From the NCBI RefSeq assembly GCF_003284935.1, contig NZ_QMEV01000009.1:1-64000 (forward strand): 64,000 nucleotides of DNA. Reading direction: 5' to 3'. This stretch comes from Mycobacterium colombiense (GTDB lineage: Bacteria > Actinomycetota > Actinomycetes > Mycobacteriales > Mycobacteriaceae). Of the stretch, positions 45,239 to 52,486 are shown piece after piece; within the stretch, counting starts at the first letter, position 1; each line of letters opens with the position of its first letter. The notes under the pieces were generated by a model, which did not search any database, was not told where the DNA came from, and was given only the letters and a program-made list of their open reading frames with translations. Both the position numbers and the translations under genes were made by a program.

Positions 45239-45616
45239 CTAGCGCCTGATGACCTGCGGGCAGTAGGCTGCGGCGGCGAGACCGGCGAATAACGCAGCCT
45301 TTTGGAAGGTCAAACCGGGATTGGCGCGCTGCATGACAGGGGCCTCGTCGATGACCGGATCCGGCCTCGTGTCCGCTGCCATATCGGCGCACGCAGCATG
45401 CGCTCCGGTGATCAAATCGGCTTGGCTATTCGCTTGAATATTGTCGCGCGCCATCATGTACAGAAAGTAGCAGTCTGCGTTCACGCTCGGCGGCACGAAT
45501 CCGTTGGGGCAGCTTATATCGGCTTTGGCCGGAGCCTGGACGATCGTCCCACCCGCCACCATCGCTACCACCGCTAGCGCGGTGACCAGTGCTCGCGTCT
45601 TCTTGATCGGGATCAT
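45239..45616 (-). CDS. DUF732-like secreted protein
   Basis: Protein of 125 aa from ATG 45616. The signal peptide is TRALVTALAVVAMVAGGTIV with a cleavage site near APAKADIS. The mature part has DUF732 hallmarks: an early cysteine (NADCYFLYM), the middle GAHAACADMA and the terminal AAAAYCPQVI. It is the second of three such proteins in the island. Function unknown. Confidence 0.75.
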   Translation of the reverse strand: MIPIKKTRALVTALAVVAMVAGGTIVQAPAKADISCPNGFVPPSVNADCYFLYMMARDNIQANSQADLITGAHAACADMAADTRPDPVIDEAPVMQRANPGLTFQKAALFAGLAAAAYCPQVIRR

Positions 45617-45717
45617 GATTTGTTCCTCACGGCGGGAAGGGGGGCCTCTTTGCGCCAAATGCCTGCAGTCCAATCGTTTTCATGACTCGGAACACATCCA
45701 CCTCCAAACTCCGGTCC

Positions 45718-46077
45718 TCACCGCGGAATATCTGGTCCCCAGCTCCAAACGCCGTCTTCGCAAAGCATCGCGATGCCGTCCGGTGACTGCGCCGAAAGCT
45801 GCCCAGAACATCGGCTTCCAAGCGTCCGCACACCTACCAGCGGTGGTGCCGCCACCCAGGAACCGGCCGAGAGGCAAATAAAGGCGTTGCCAACGGGGTC
45901 CACACCGAAGTCGTACCGGCTCCGAGGAAGGCATGGTCCATTCGGAACAGCGTTCTGCGTGACGTTGGGGACGCATGCTGCGCCGTCGCACGGTGATCCG
46001 GATGCGATTCCGGCGGGTGTGATCGCCGCAGTAATCAACCCGCAAACCGCCACGGAAATAGCGATGTATCTACTCAC
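45718..46077 (-). CDS. Secreted hypothetical protein
   Basis: Protein of 119 aa from GTG 46077, chosen because an AGGA site lies about 6 nt upstream. The signal peptide YIAISVAVCGLITAAITPAG is followed by a mature part with six cysteines (SPCDGAACVPN, GPCLPRSRYDFG, AFICLSAGSW, SRCSGQLS, AMLCEDGVWSW). This suggests a disulfide-rich exported protein. No known family. Confidence 0.68.
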   Translation of the reverse strand: MSRYIAISVAVCGLITAAITPAGIASGSPCDGAACVPNVTQNAVPNGPCLPRSRYDFGVDPVGNAFICLSAGSWVAAPPLVGVRTLGSRCSGQLSAQSPDGIAMLCEDGVWSWGPDIPR

Positions 46078-46114
46078 GCTCACTCCTAGATCCTGGCGGC
46101 GACGGACAGCAGGT

Positions 46115-46441
46115 CTAATGGGGATTCTTGAATTGCAGGTTGCTGTACTTCGGGCAGTAATGGGCGGCTGAAAGCGACTCGAAGATCGCCGCGCGATCGG
46201 GTCGCAGCCCCAGCTGAGCAACAAGAGCATCTGCGATGGCGTCCGGAGTATTTCCGTTATCGAGACCGTCGCAGACCTGGTGTGCAACACGGATTAGGTC
46301 CGCAGGAGCTCCCGTGACACCGGCATTGTTCGATCGCCGAACAAAGTCGTCGTCGTTGCTGTCGGCGTAAGCGACGCCGGTGGGCAGCAACATGAGGTGC
46401 AGGACCATAGCCCCAGCGGTCAGTTGCCTCGCATGGATCAT
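46115..46441 (-). CDS. DUF732 secreted protein
   Basis: Protein of 108 aa. The signal peptide covers residues 1-27 (TAGAMVLHLMLLPTGVAYAD). The mature DUF732 domain reads DDDFVRRSNNAGVTGAPADL, then VAHQVCDGLDNGNTPDAIAD and ends in SAAHYCPKYSN. It follows the typical F-x2-x2-G spacing and the paired cysteines of the family. It is divergent from the small XRE gene at 46568. Confidence 0.8.
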   Translation of the reverse strand: MIHARQLTAGAMVLHLMLLPTGVAYADSNDDDFVRRSNNAGVTGAPADLIRVAHQVCDGLDNGNTPDAIADALVAQLGLRPDRAAIFESLSAAHYCPKYSNLQFKNPH

Positions 46442-46567
46442 TTCTGCATTCCTGATCGGCCCAATCAGTGACGGTGATGCGACTTTGAAGACGATGGTTG
46501 AGGGAAACAGCGACTGGCTCGAATATCCTAAATTGGGATATTAGCAGGTTCACGGTGCGCTGACCGA

Positions 46568-46798
46568 GTGGAGAAATCCATCTGGTCGGAGCAGTACCAG
46601 GAGCTATGCACGCTGCTGCGGCAGCTGCGCCGGGAAGCTGGCTTCACCCAGGTGGATGTCGCGAAGCGGCTGGATGTGCCACAAAGTTTCGTATCAAAGT
46701 ATGAGTCGGGTGAACGCCGATTAGATGTCATCGAACTCCGGCACGTTGCCGAGGCTATCGGCACGACGCTTGAGGAGATCGTCTCGCACCTGGACTGA
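46568..46798 (+). CDS. Small XRE-family regulator
   Basis: Protein of 76 aa, a single HTH domain: LRQLRREAGFTQVDVAKRLD, then VPQSFVSKYESGERRLDVIE and LRHVAEAIGTTLEEI. The GTG start at 46568 is the first available. It is probably co-transcribed with the unknown gene that follows 80 bp on, a layout that could be regulator plus effector. Confidence 0.85.
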   Translation: MEKSIWSEQYQELCTLLRQLRREAGFTQVDVAKRLDVPQSFVSKYESGERRLDVIELRHVAEAIGTTLEEIVSHLD

Positions 46799-46877
46799 GG
46801 CCGACGGAATTCAGTCTCCCGTCGCGGGCGGGAACACAACCGCATTCTGCGGAAGTTTTGATGCAGCAGAGGCCATC

Positions 46878-47297
46878 TTGGTTGACCGGTCAGGCTGTAG
46901 GAGCGAGACCATTACCCATAGCGACGACGAGGACTTCGGCTACGCCGACATCTGCGCCGAATTAGCCAAGCGTTTTGGCACCGGCTTTCGAGTAGAGGCC
47001 ACTGGCAGCTGCATGACGATGATCGCGAACCTGGAAGGCGGCGTCCAGGTGGTCATTACCGACTGCGAGGCCACATTGTCACCGATCCAGCGGCACCGCG
47101 AGGGTCGCGCGGCGGGCTTCTACGTCGGTTTGCACCCGCAGCGGTCGAATACCGAAGACGGCGGTGAAGTCGACGTTGAATTGGCTTACGCCTATAGGGA
47201 GATCGCGCCGCCGACGGCCGAGGCGATCGGCGACCTCGTGCAGGAAGCGTTGGAAAGAGCGATACCGAGCGGATTCCGGCGTCGTGAGACACGGTGA
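46878..47297 (+). CDS. Hypothetical protein downstream of the XRE gene
   Basis: Protein of 139 aa when started at TTG 46878, with GAGG 5 nt upstream. The frame is open to an ATG at 46725, which would overlap the XRE gene by 74 bp in another frame. The mature-looking part includes ADICAELAKRFGTGFRVEA, VQVVITDCEATLSPIQRHR and GFYVGLHPQ, an alpha/beta mixture with no recognised motif. Its partner role with the XRE regulator is inferred from position. Confidence 0.6.
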   Translation: MVDRSGCRSETITHSDDEDFGYADICAELAKRFGTGFRVEATGSCMTMIANLEGGVQVVITDCEATLSPIQRHREGRAAGFYVGLHPQRSNTEDGGEVDVELAYAYREIAPPTAEAIGDLVQEALERAIPSGFRRRETR

Positions 47298-47603
47298 CTC
47301 AGACGGGGGTACGTCGACCGGCCTGGATCCGAGGTGCTAATTGTCCACGCGAAGTGCGTCGTCCTTCAGTTCCATCTGTTGCGATGGTTTTGTGCCGGTT
47401 TGAGGGCAAAAGTGCGGACCTCGTGGGTAAAGCCGCAGCTCATATCGCGCAAAGTCCTCTCCTAACGCTTCGCCAGGCACAGCTGAGAGGTAGTACCGGG
47501 GCTTTACGGAGATTTTCCTCGGACTGTATTCCGGCCTGGTTCCCCTCTGAATTTGTGAAGGTATTGCGCAGCTTTGGCTGCCAGCCCACCCAATGGAGGT
47601 CCA
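47298..47603. other. Spacer of about 300 bp without a supported gene
   Basis: No frame here has a ribosome site or family pattern on either strand. It should contain the promoter of the HTH gene at 47604. Confidence 0.5.
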
Positions 47604-47918
47604 ATGATGCCAGCCGACAGCACCGAAGTCACCGGTTTGGAGCCGACATACTCGGCCCGAGAAGCAGCTATCGTGCTCACGAGAAGCTACTCGTGGCTTG
47701 ATCAGCGGGTGCGCAAGTGTGAATTTACGCAGCCAGACGGGACAGTCGTGCGGCCGTTGCGCTCTCCGGGCGGCTATCGGTATTTCACCGTCGAAATGCT
47801 TCGAGACATCGCGACGTGCTGTTACCGGCACCGCTGGTTCTCCTTCCGGGAGCTGAAGTCCGTCTTCCAAGCCCTCGCTTTGGCCGACGACCACGGTGCC
47901 GCTGCCGACGCGCCCTGA
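47604..47918 (+). CDS. MerR-like/helix-turn-helix DNA-binding protein
   Basis: Protein of 104 aa from tandem ATG codons at 47604/47607, behind a GGAGGT ribosome site. The winged-helix pattern YSAREAAIVLTRSYSWLDQR is followed by a wing VVRPLRSPGGYRYFTVEML. A final helix region FSFRELKSVFQALAL completes the MerR-type layout. No effector domain follows. It may regulate the large secreted-protein gene downstream. Spacer 47919-48165 carries that gene's promoter. Confidence 0.7.
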   Translation: MMPADSTEVTGLEPTYSAREAAIVLTRSYSWLDQRVRKCEFTQPDGTVVRPLRSPGGYRYFTVEMLRDIATCCYRHRWFSFRELKSVFQALALADDHGAAADAP

Positions 47919-48012
47919 GCTAAGAGGTTTCTCGTCGAATTGGTGTCTGGCTGCCTAAATCGACGAAATATACGGCTTGAGCACCTACGCCGCCCCGCAG
48001 ACCGAAAGTGAA

Positions 48013-48040
48013 TTGATCGACAAGCTAGCGGCGGTAATCT
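48013..48040 (+). promoter_or_regulatory. Candidate promoter of the island ESX-type protein gene
   Basis: TTGATC (48013-48018), 16 bp, then TAATCT (48035-48040), fitting a sigma-70 type promoter. The same hexamers, spacing and surrounding ~40 bp occur before the paralogous gene at 52487, and conservation outside the coding region supports function. Here the leader to the start codon is about 100 bases longer than in the chromosomal copy. Confidence 0.65.
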
Positions 48041-48165
48041 TTTCTCGTGCACGGAAGGGTGGCGATGCTTGTCGGTAGCGGTTCGCAGCGCTGCGGGGCT
48101 TGTTGCCTTGGCCGACGTGTTTGGGATGCGGTTGAGCAATCGCGGCAGCGCGGTATGGAGATGCG

Positions 48166-50508
48166 GTGCAGCTAAAGCATCTCACCATCGGGGAGCTGGT
48201 CGCTGGGGCTGGCGGTGATCCGTGGGAGGTCAATCGGACTCTGCAAGCGGGCCAGCCCGGGCAGATCTCTAACCTTGCCAAGGCCTTCTTCGGCGCGGGC
48301 CGCCACACCGCCGAGGCTGACCACGCGTTCGCGCAGGCTCAGCAACGCTTCAATGGTGCCTGGAACCACCAGGATGGCGGCCCTAATCCGATCAACGCCT
48401 CCGCTGAAGTGCAGCGCACCGTCAAATCGCTTGGTGCGCAGTCTGAACAATTACCCAAGATCGGCGCTGACTTGGAAAACATCGCCGCCGCGTTGGCCGA
48501 TGCGCAAAAGGCCGGGACCCAAGAGATCGTCCAATTGGAAGGCCAGTTGGAGCAGCTCGACCATCTGATCGACCTGGCGGAGCAGGATCTGCGGGATCAC
48601 CCCGACGCGGAAAGCCAGAAAGAGCTGCATTCGATCATCAACGCCCTCAGAAGGGCCGCCGTCAACGACACCAAAGACGCCCTGGGCAAGTTGCATGACA
48701 TCCGCGATTCGTACTCAAGCTCGTTGCGTCATGCACAGAAAAATCTGGCCGACGACGGCTACGATCCCACATCGACGTTCGGTGCTGATGCCCACGAGCC
48801 TGAGACGCCCGACCAAGCCAGACAAGACGTTACCGATGCCCTAGGGGGCGATAAGGGGGCCGCCGCCCGCGTCAACGGGGTGCTCCACTCCATCACTCCC
48901 GACCAGCTAGCTGGGAAGGTGCCGCTAACTGCCGAGCAGGCCTCGGTGTTGAGCCAATTGCAAGCCCAAGAGCACGGTATGTCGATCGATGCACTCAACA
49001 CCGCCGAACAACGGCTCGGCGACGAGAAAGGCATGATCGGCAACTCCTGGCAGCTGATGAGCAACCCCAACCTCACCTTCCCCAAGACTCCACTCACCGT
49101 CGGGGCGAAGCAGGGCACCGACACCATCAAAGGCGGGGCGGCGCAGTTGCCAGAAAGTGTCCAAAAGGCACTGAACTCTTCGGGTCTGGAATACATGCGC
49201 CAAACCAACGACATCGCCAACATCGTCAAGGACGGTGACAAGTCGTTCCAGACGAACACGGACCTCGACCGGGCGATGATCCACAAAGCGGGGGCCATGA
49301 TGGACACCCCGTACTGGCAACACGACCCCGCTAGCCAAGGCCAAAACATCGAGCGCGATCCCGCCATGGATCCGACAGTTTCCAACGTGCTATCCGCGAT
49401 GTCGCCCGATCACCAAGTAGTTCACGACACCATGACCGGTGGCGACCACGACAAGTTCCTGCAGAACCTCACCCATCACGCCTGGAAGGACAATGGCCAA
49501 GCGGTTGGGTCGCTTTTCTCCTGGACCGGGGATTCAGCCCAAGGGCCCGAGGCCAAGATCGCCGGTGAGACCGCACGAGCATATTCGGATTACGTCGGTC
49601 ACCATTCCCAAGACCTATTACATCTTCCGGGCAACCACACGCTGGGGCAAGTGAACCCCAACCTCGTCCAGGCGATGGGCCACGGCCTAGACCCCTACAT
49701 CAACAACGTCGCCGGAACATCGGGCGGACTGCCAGATTTCGGCAAACCCCTGGACGAAAAGGGCGACATTCATTCCGGCTCGCTGCCTGTCGCCAAGGGC
49801 GTCTTCTCGGTGATCGACAGCGACCCCACCGCCGCCCGAGATTTCAACAAAAACGCGTATACACAAGCGCTGCTGCACGATTCATCCTTTGCGCTAAACC
49901 CCCATCACGACGGTTACAGCGACCAGCTGTACGACGCTGCCACCCTCCGGGGCTTGGTCGACGTCGGCACCCACAATGCCTTCCAAGCCAACGAACAAAA
50001 TGGCTACCACCAACAGCTCTCGGAATATGACTCGAAAAAACTGGCCTACGAAGACGGCGTGCAAGCCGCCAGCACGGTCGGCGGATGGGTTCCAGGAGTC
50101 GGCAAAGTTACCGGGCCCGCGATCGGAATCATCGGGCACAACCTCGAAAATGACATACTGGGACCAGCACCCACGGCACCGGGTCAGACGCCGATCCAAC
50201 CGATGGACATCGGCAGCGCCGACCAAGAGATGCTCGATGCCATGCTCGGGGCAAACCAACACATTTCAGGATTGCCGCCCGAATATGTCGTCTATGACGG
50301 TGATCATCCCTACGGGCGATTAGCGACCTTCGACGAGATGCAAGCCAAACATCCTGACCTCACCGCCGGTCAATACAACAACGTCATCGGACCCGCTTTG
50401 TCTCAGACACTTGACCTGCCGCCGAATGAGAAGATGTCACCGGATCAATACATGGTCGACCGCTACAACAACGTCATCGGTGTACCAGAACCCCCGGGCA
50501 AGAAGTGA
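48166..50508 (+). CDS. Large ESX-type secreted-like protein (TPR-repeat-region family)
   Basis: Protein of 780 aa starting at GTG 48166. The first ~165 residues are a helical module (LKHLTIGELVAGAGGDPWEV, GAGRHTAEADHAFAQAQQRF, VQRTVKSLGAQSEQLPKIGA) nearly identical in pattern to the start of the hydrolase at 52487. It resembles the N-terminal export/scaffold domains of ESX substrates. The middle and C-terminal parts are unrelated to the hydrolase and contain repeated patterns such as QYNNVIGPALSQTL and DRYNNVIGVPEP. No catalytic motif is recognised. It overlaps the lipoprotein gene downstream. It could be a toxin with a variable C-terminus. Confidence 0.75.
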   Translation: MQLKHLTIGELVAGAGGDPWEVNRTLQAGQPGQISNLAKAFFGAGRHTAEADHAFAQAQQRFNGAWNHQDGGPNPINASAEVQRTVKSLGAQSEQLPKIGADLENIAAALADAQKAGTQEIVQLEGQLEQLDHLIDLAEQDLRDHPDAESQKELHSIINALRRAAVNDTKDALGKLHDIRDSYSSSLRHAQKNLADDGYDPTSTFGADAHEPETPDQARQDVTDALGGDKGAAARVNGVLHSITPDQLAGKVPLTAEQASVLSQLQAQEHGMSIDALNTAEQRLGDEKGMIGNSWQLMSNPNLTFPKTPLTVGAKQGTDTIKGGAAQLPESVQKALNSSGLEYMRQTNDIANIVKDGDKSFQTNTDLDRAMIHKAGAMMDTPYWQHDPASQGQNIERDPAMDPTVSNVLSAMSPDHQVVHDTMTGGDHDKFLQNLTHHAWKDNGQAVGSLFSWTGDSAQGPEAKIAGETARAYSDYVGHHSQDLLHLPGNHTLGQVNPNLVQAMGHGLDPYINNVAGTSGGLPDFGKPLDEKGDIHSGSLPVAKGVFSVIDSDPTAARDFNKNAYTQALLHDSSFALNPHHDGYSDQLYDAATLRGLVDVGTHNAFQANEQNGYHQQLSEYDSKKLAYEDGVQAASTVGGWVPGVGKVTGPAIGIIGHNLENDILGPAPTAPGQTPIQPMDIGSADQEMLDAMLGANQHISGLPPEYVVYDGDHPYGRLATFDEMQAKHPDLTAGQYNNVIGPALSQTLDLPPNEKMSPDQYMVDRYNNVIGVPEPPGKK

Positions 50509-51341
50509 TAAGCCTCCGGCGCGTATTACGCACCTTCACGGCCATGTCGAGCATCGCTGTCTCGGTGGCCACCGGCTGCGGCTCCGGCGACCATTCCGGC
50601 GAGGTCGCGTCGCCCACATCTGCGGCGCCGCCCATCGGATGGCCGCCGATACTGAACGATTTCAGCGTGGTGTGGACCGCAGAACCAGGGATCGACGTAA
50701 CCACTTGGCCCGCCGTGGTGGTGCGGGCTTACACCGAGTCCTACCTGCTGGTCTCCATCACGGGTGATGACAAGTATCTGTACCCCGGGTTCAAACAGGC
50801 GGTGGACCCCAACAAATCAATCGATGACCCAACCGGCACACGGTTCCTGTGGCCAAAGACTGATCGAAAAACGGAAGGACCATGGGTGGGGACCCAACAA
50901 GCCCATATCCTCTCCATCGCGACATCTGGCCGTGACGTCACGGTGGTTGCCTGTGAGTACCTGTTCGGCACCGCACAAGCACACGGCCACGGTTACACCC
51001 CGAATATCGCCGCGCCGCCCCCCGATTCGGGGATTGACCCGATGCGCATCACCATGACGGCTCCCACCAACCCCGGACCACAATTGCCCGCCCAGCAGGG
51101 TCCGGCGCGCGCACCGTCGATCGACGTGTTCGGCGGTTGGAGGATCACCAGCCATCAGGGTGGCTACTTTGCCGAATACGGGCTCTCATCGGAATGGCCT
51201 GATGTCGCAACGGACACTGAACAGTGCCGAGCCAAAGCACCCCAACACCCCGATCTCCTGCGCGGAGGCGAATATCCCCGCGCCGATTTCCCCACTCAAC
51301 CGGCCTCTCCCGGCTGGCCAGCCCCGAACGCGGCGTCATAA
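50505..51341 (+). CDS. Lipoprotein partner of the island ESX-type protein
   Basis: Protein of 278 aa; GTG 50505 overlaps the upstream stop by 4 bp. A signal peptide (RTFTAMSSIAVSVATGC) ends in the lipobox cysteine at about residue 25. The mature domain is beta-rich with DFSVVWTAEPGIDVTTWPAV and ends in a proline-rich tail. By analogy with the second module at 54325 it may be an immunity or chaperone lipoprotein for the protein encoded upstream. This is inference. Confidence 0.75.
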   Translation: MISLRRVLRTFTAMSSIAVSVATGCGSGDHSGEVASPTSAAPPIGWPPILNDFSVVWTAEPGIDVTTWPAVVVRAYTESYLLVSITGDDKYLYPGFKQAVDPNKSIDDPTGTRFLWPKTDRKTEGPWVGTQQAHILSIATSGRDVTVVACEYLFGTAQAHGHGYTPNIAAPPPDSGIDPMRITMTAPTNPGPQLPAQQGPARAPSIDVFGGWRITSHQGGYFAEYGLSSEWPDVATDTEQCRAKAPQHPDLLRGGEYPRADFPTQPASPGWPAPNAAS

Positions 51342-51741
51342 TGCTCTGTTGGCCGCGCAGTGCCGGTGGTTTGCGCTGGCCGGTCCAACTGTTTCGAATG
51401 CTGCCCAGGTGAGCGCACCGCGATCGCACCGGCACATCATGTGATCGGATTGGGCGGCGGGCACGACCATGGTCGGCTTAGCTTGCTAGCCGCTCAGTTC
51501 AACGAGATCTCTTTTGCGAATGGGCTGGCCATCGATGATCACCGGGAGGAGTGGGTCGAGCTGGAGAAATCACACGAGCCAGCCATGGGGACCATGCGCC
51601 TTCCGTGCGCGGTACCGGCAATCGTCCGCAGGCCGTCCGCAACAAGAGTTGTGACAGCTTTCGGTCGTCAACAGAACCAACCGACTGACCTCGCCCTTTG
51701 TTCGTCAGCCAACGCGGCTTGAACCAGCAAACAGCGAGAGC
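51342..51741. other. Right end of the island, no supported gene
   Basis: About 400 bp between the lipoprotein stop and attR. A forward frame of 120 codons exists at 51360-51722, but it starts inside skewed sequence, has no ribosome site and matches nothing. Integrase arm-type sites may be here; none could be identified by eye. Confidence 0.5.
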
Positions 51742-51799
51742 AGCGGACTGTAAATCCGTCGCGAAAGCTTCACAGGTTCGAATCCTGTACCTGCCACCA
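51742..51799 (+). repeat. Right attachment repeat (attR)
   Basis: Exact 58-bp copy of the 3' part of tRNA-Tyr (27800-27857). The 5' half of the tRNA is missing here, so this is a duplicated fragment and not a gene. It marks the right boundary of the island. Confidence 0.93.
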
Positions 51800-51962
51800 C
51801 AGGTTTCCGGGGCGCCGTGGATGGCTCGCGCTCGCTGCCGACGCCCGTTGTGCGACACGTGCGCAATTTATACGAGACAAGTTGTAACAATTCGGTCAAG
51901 CCCGTGTCGGCGGGCGTACCGGGGGGAATCCATCCAGCACAGCATCACCCAGGGGGGCGATC

Positions 51963-52169
51963 ATGGCTGGTTCTCCCGACGCTCTCGGCGCGCTGCGCGA
52001 ATGCCGCACCGCACTCACCACTGCCCGCGAGTGGGCCGAGGCCGCGCGGGTTCGCCTGGCCGGTGTCCGACAGGCTCGCGCCGCCGAGTTGCTCGAAAAG
52101 CTCGCCGACGATCTCGCCTTCGTCGATCGGCTCTCATTCGTAGTGGAAGGCGACACCCGCGCCAGGTGA
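51963..52169 (+). CDS. Small helical protein
   Basis: Protein of 68 aa with AGGGGGG before ATG 51963. It is almost entirely one or two amphipathic helices (ALRECRTALTTAREWAEAAR, AAELLEKLADDLAFVDRLSF). It is the first gene after the island and would have followed tRNA-Tyr before integration. Size and composition recall small helical partners of ESX systems, but no WxG motif is present. Function unknown. Confidence 0.55.
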   Translation: MAGSPDALGALRECRTALTTAREWAEAARVRLAGVRQARAAELLEKLADDLAFVDRLSFVVEGDTRAR

Positions 52170-52486
52170 ATCACCACCATCGCCAAAAGCAGGCACCCTC
52201 TCGGCGCTTCCTCCAACCCCAAGTCCGCCGGGAGGGTGTCCTATGTCGGATTGCGTTGTCGCGCTGACTATTACGAACGTTTCACGGTCGCGTCCCGCAA
52301 AGCCGTGGTGAGGTTGACCGTCCATAAAGCCTACCGGCTTCGGGGCGAAATCCCTTGGTACATAGGTCGTGCGGTTGCGGCCAAGACCGTCGATGCGACT
52401 CCGGTCGCAGGTGCCGGGCGGCAAAAGTGAATTGATCGACAATCTGGCGGCGGTAATCTTTTTCCCGTGCGCGGTATGGGGACGCG
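52170..52486. other. Intergenic region upstream of the hydrolase gene
   Basis: About 317 bp. Frames inside it are short and without ribosome sites. The part from about 52,424 is homologous to the region upstream of the island paralogue and contains its promoter (see next entry). Confidence 0.5.
52432..52459 (+). promoter_or_regulatory. Candidate promoter of the DUF1023 hydrolase gene
   Basis: TTGATC (52432-52437), 16-bp spacer, TAATCT (52454-52459), about 27 bp before ATG 52487. The block is conserved with that at 48013-48040, supporting promoter function. Confidence 0.65.

Larger units (their letters stand above)
27858..51799. mobile_element. Integrated genomic island at tRNA-Tyr (about 23.9 kb)
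   Basis: The element is bounded by the 58-bp att repeats. It contains integrase, XRE repressor, excisionase, primase-polymerase and RepA-like helicase at the left end. Accessory cargo fills the middle, a cluster of exported proteins follows, and a large ESX-type protein plus lipoprotein close the right end. Base composition is visibly lower in GC than the flanks, with A/T-rich spacers. No terminase, portal, capsid, tail or lysin gene and no conjugation gene is recognisable. It therefore fits a phage satellite or a non-self-transmissible integrative element better than a prophage. One internal gene is frameshifted. Confidence 0.9.

Noticed and set aside
47337..47894. 185-codon reverse frame opposite the MerR-like gene
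   Set aside because: The forward frame has a strong ribosome site and HTH pattern; the reverse has neither.
51360..51722. 120-codon forward frame at the right end of the island
   Set aside because: No ribosome site, odd composition and no similarity recognised.
27858..51799. Intact prophage
   Set aside because: Integrase and replication genes are present, but no terminase, portal, capsid, tail or lysis gene could be recognised.
51742..51799. Second tRNA-Tyr gene
   Set aside because: Only the 3' 58 bp are present; the acceptor 5' strand and D-arm are missing, so it is attR.
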